This document shows positions 62,513 through 64,000 of a stretch of 64,000 nt of DNA, piece by piece (the first letter of the stretch is position 1; each line of letters starts with the position of its first letter). The notes under the pieces were generated by a model. That model was not told where the DNA came from, ran no database searches, and saw nothing but the letters and a program-made list of their open reading frames with translations. Position numbers and translations under genes: made by a program. The stretch spans positions 17,262 through 81,261 of the forward strand of contig JAJNQE010000110.1 in NCBI GenBank assembly GCA_021154985.1. Reading direction: 5' to 3'. This stretch comes from Hydrogenophaga sp. (GTDB taxonomy: Bacteria; Pseudomonadota; Gammaproteobacteria; Burkholderiales; Burkholderiaceae_C).

Positions 62513-63986
62513 GCCCCTCGACCACACCCTGCCCGCGCTGCGTGCGCGCTACGGCGAACGCTACCGCTGGTTGCTGTTGCTCTCGGTGATGGTGGGCACC
62601 ATGGCGGCCATCATGTCGTCGACCATCATCAACGTGGCGATTCCCGACATGAGCCAGCATTTCACGCTGGGCCAGGAGCGCGCCCAGTGGGCCACCTCGG
62701 GCTTCATGGCCGCCATGACGGTCTCCATGCTCACCACGCCCTGGCTGCTGGCTCGGTACGGCTACCGCGGCACCTACGTGGGCTGCATGTGGTTGCTGCT
62801 GGTGGGCGGTGTGGCCGGGGGTTTTGCCAACTCGTTCCCGCTGGTGCTGGCCGCGCGCGTGGCCGAGGGCCTGGCGGCCGGTGTGGTGCAACCCATACCG
62901 GCCATCATCATCCTGCGCGCCTTCGAGCCGCACGAACAAGGGCGCGCCAGCGGTGTCTTCGGCATGGGCGTGGTGCTGGCGCCCGCGCTGGGCCCGAGCA
63001 TCGGCGGCCTGCTGGTGGACGGCTTTGGCTGGCGATCCATCTTCTTCATGGTGGTGCCGTTCTGCCTGGCCTCGCTCTGGCTGGCGCGGCGCTATGTGCC
63101 CACGACCTCCCCGGGCGGTGTTGCGGCCAACCGGCAAGGTGCACACCTGGACTGGCGCGGTCTCTTGCTGGCCGCGGTGGGCACGCTGTGCCTGCTCAAT
63201 GGTCTGGTGGAATTGCAAGGCGGCACGGCGCTGAGCGCCAGCTTGCTGCTGGGCGGCGCCGCACTGATGCTGGTGGCCTTTGTGGCGCTGCAGCGGCGCA
63301 CGCTCAAAAAACGCGAACACCACCCCGACCAGGGCGTAGACCCGCTGATGAACCTTTCGCTCTTCAAGGACCGCCGCTTCGCCATGGGCAGCATCGTGGC
63401 CTTCATCTACGGCATCGCCTTGTTCGGCTCCACCTACCTGCTGCCGGTCTACATGCAGATGGGGCTGGGCCTCTCGGCGTCGTATGTGGGCACCATCCTC
63501 CTGCCGGCCGGTCTGGTGTTGGCGGTGAGCATCGCGGTGGTGGGTCGGCTGGCCGACCGGCAGCCCACGCACCGGCTGGTGAGCATCGGCCTGGTGCTGC
63601 TGGCGGCGTCGTTCGCGCTCATGGTCACCATCGACCTGGGGCGCCCGGCGCAGATCATTCCGCTGCTGATCACCTGGGCCATCCTCGGGCGCATCGGCCT
63701 GGGATTCATCCTGCCCTCGCTCAACATCGGCGCCATGCGCGGACTGGGCCACAGCCACATTCCGCAAGGCTCCAGCGTCATCAACTTCCTGCGCATGCTG
63801 GGCGGCGCAGCCGGGGTGAGCCTGTGCGGCATCGTGCTCGAATGGCGGGTGGCGGCGCACGGTGCGCTGCTGGACACAGGCCCCGCCAGCCCGTCGCGCA
63901 TGGCGGCGTTTGACGAAACCTTCCTGATGCTGGCCGCCATCTGTGCCCTGGCGCTGGTGGCGGCCCTGAAACTGCGCGACCGCTGA
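62505..63986 (+). CDS. DHA2-family MFS efflux transporter
   Basis: A 493-residue protein of about 14 TM helices. MVGTMAAIMSSTIINVAIPD is the usual first helix of EmrB/QacA proteins; GVVLAPALGPSIGGLLVDGF is motif C, which marks antiporters. GTG 62505 is favoured; an earlier GTG at 62469 lies deep in the CWC gene. An HlyD-type partner is not adjacent. A hairpin at the window end covers the stop. Confidence 0.9.
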   Translation: MAEPLDHTLPALRARYGERYRWLLLLSVMVGTMAAIMSSTIINVAIPDMSQHFTLGQERAQWATSGFMAAMTVSMLTTPWLLARYGYRGTYVGCMWLLLVGGVAGGFANSFPLVLAARVAEGLAAGVVQPIPAIIILRAFEPHEQGRASGVFGMGVVLAPALGPSIGGLLVDGFGWRSIFFMVVPFCLASLWLARRYVPTTSPGGVAANRQGAHLDWRGLLLAAVGTLCLLNGLVELQGGTALSASLLLGGAALMLVAFVALQRRTLKKREHHPDQGVDPLMNLSLFKDRRFAMGSIVAFIYGIALFGSTYLLPVYMQMGLGLSASYVGTILLPAGLVLAVSIAVVGRLADRQPTHRLVSIGLVLLAASFALMVTIDLGRPAQIIPLLITWAILGRIGLGFILPSLNIGAMRGLGHSHIPQGSSVINFLRMLGGAAGVSLCGIVLEWRVAAHGALLDTGPASPSRMAAFDETFLMLAAICALALVAALKLRDR

Positions 63987-63998
63987 AAAGCGGTCGCG
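63975..63998. terminator. Possible terminator of the MFS gene
   Basis: Arms CGCGACCGC and GCGGTCGCG surround TGAAAA, with the stop codon in the loop. The window ends before any T run can be seen. Confidence 0.5.
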
Positions 63999-64000
63999 GG

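Overview
The window is GC-rich, densely packed bacterial chromosome with many 4-bp ATGA start/stop overlaps. Gene content points to a betaproteobacterium of the Burkholderiales, most likely Comamonadaceae and perhaps close to Hydrogenophaga: lptA-lptB-rpoN order, several TRAP transporters, CaiB-type CoA-transferase with HMG-CoA lyase, malate synthase G, and two-partner secretion. The taxon is inferred from family content and codon style, not from a marker comparison. No rRNA, tRNA, CRISPR array, complete insertion sequence or replication origin was seen.

Layout. 0-4 kb: FMN-binding glutamate-synthase-like protein, a Phd/PIN toxin-antitoxin pair with a clear palindromic operator, a MORN-repeat secreted protein and a second, orphan PIN protein. 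4-12.5 kb (minus strand): RNA methyltransferase, rpoN, lptB, lptA, dsbA-like, SPOR protein, argS, argP-like LysR regulator. 12.6-17.4 kb: compact ethanolamine operon (permease, eutB, eutC) with a divergent AraC regulator. 17.4-19 kb: two coupled envelope proteins. 19-23.7 kb: lysine block with LysE exporter, lysine 2-monooxygenase (davB), a class A beta-lactamase and 5-aminovaleramide amidase (davA). 23.7-29.6 kb: GntR regulator divergent from an operon of FAH-family enzyme, TRAP binding protein, FAD-linked 2-hydroxy-acid oxidase and two TRAP permeases. 29.5-36.4 kb: membrane protein, Tat-type aldo/keto reductase, regulator plus beta-propeller, LysR, CoA-transferase and HMG-CoA lyase. 36.4-46.8 kb: two-partner secretion locus (transporter, 2007-residue exoprotein) followed by lipoproteins and a hypothetical. 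46.8-50.2 kb: haloacid dehalogenase, malate synthase G, small protein. 50.2-52.2 kb: DUF4143 ATPase beside decayed toxin-antitoxin and deoxyribosyltransferase-like remnants. 52.2-59.4 kb: M48 peptidase, Lrp regulator, a repeat-rich regulatory region with a sigma-54-type promoter, then a TRAP-TauE-gamma-glutamyltransferase operon. 59.4-64 kb: SGNH hydrolase, two c-type cytochromes, CWC protein, DHA2-type MFS exporter.

Most interesting points: (1) the exoprotein C-terminus carries a predicted alpha/beta-hydrolase module with a plausible Ser-Asp-His triad and is translationally coupled to a lipoprotein, suggesting a secreted lipase-like effector with a lipoprotein immunity partner; (2) a fossil TumE-TumA type toxin-antitoxin locus abuts a frameshifted deoxyribosyltransferase-like gene, outside the ORFs that simple gene calling would keep; (3) nested repeats and a sigma-54 promoter lie upstream of the TRAP/gamma-glutamyltransferase operon; (4) a beta-lactamase sits inside the lysine-catabolic gene pair; (5) an extragenic-type repeat has been inserted in frame into the exoprotein gene.
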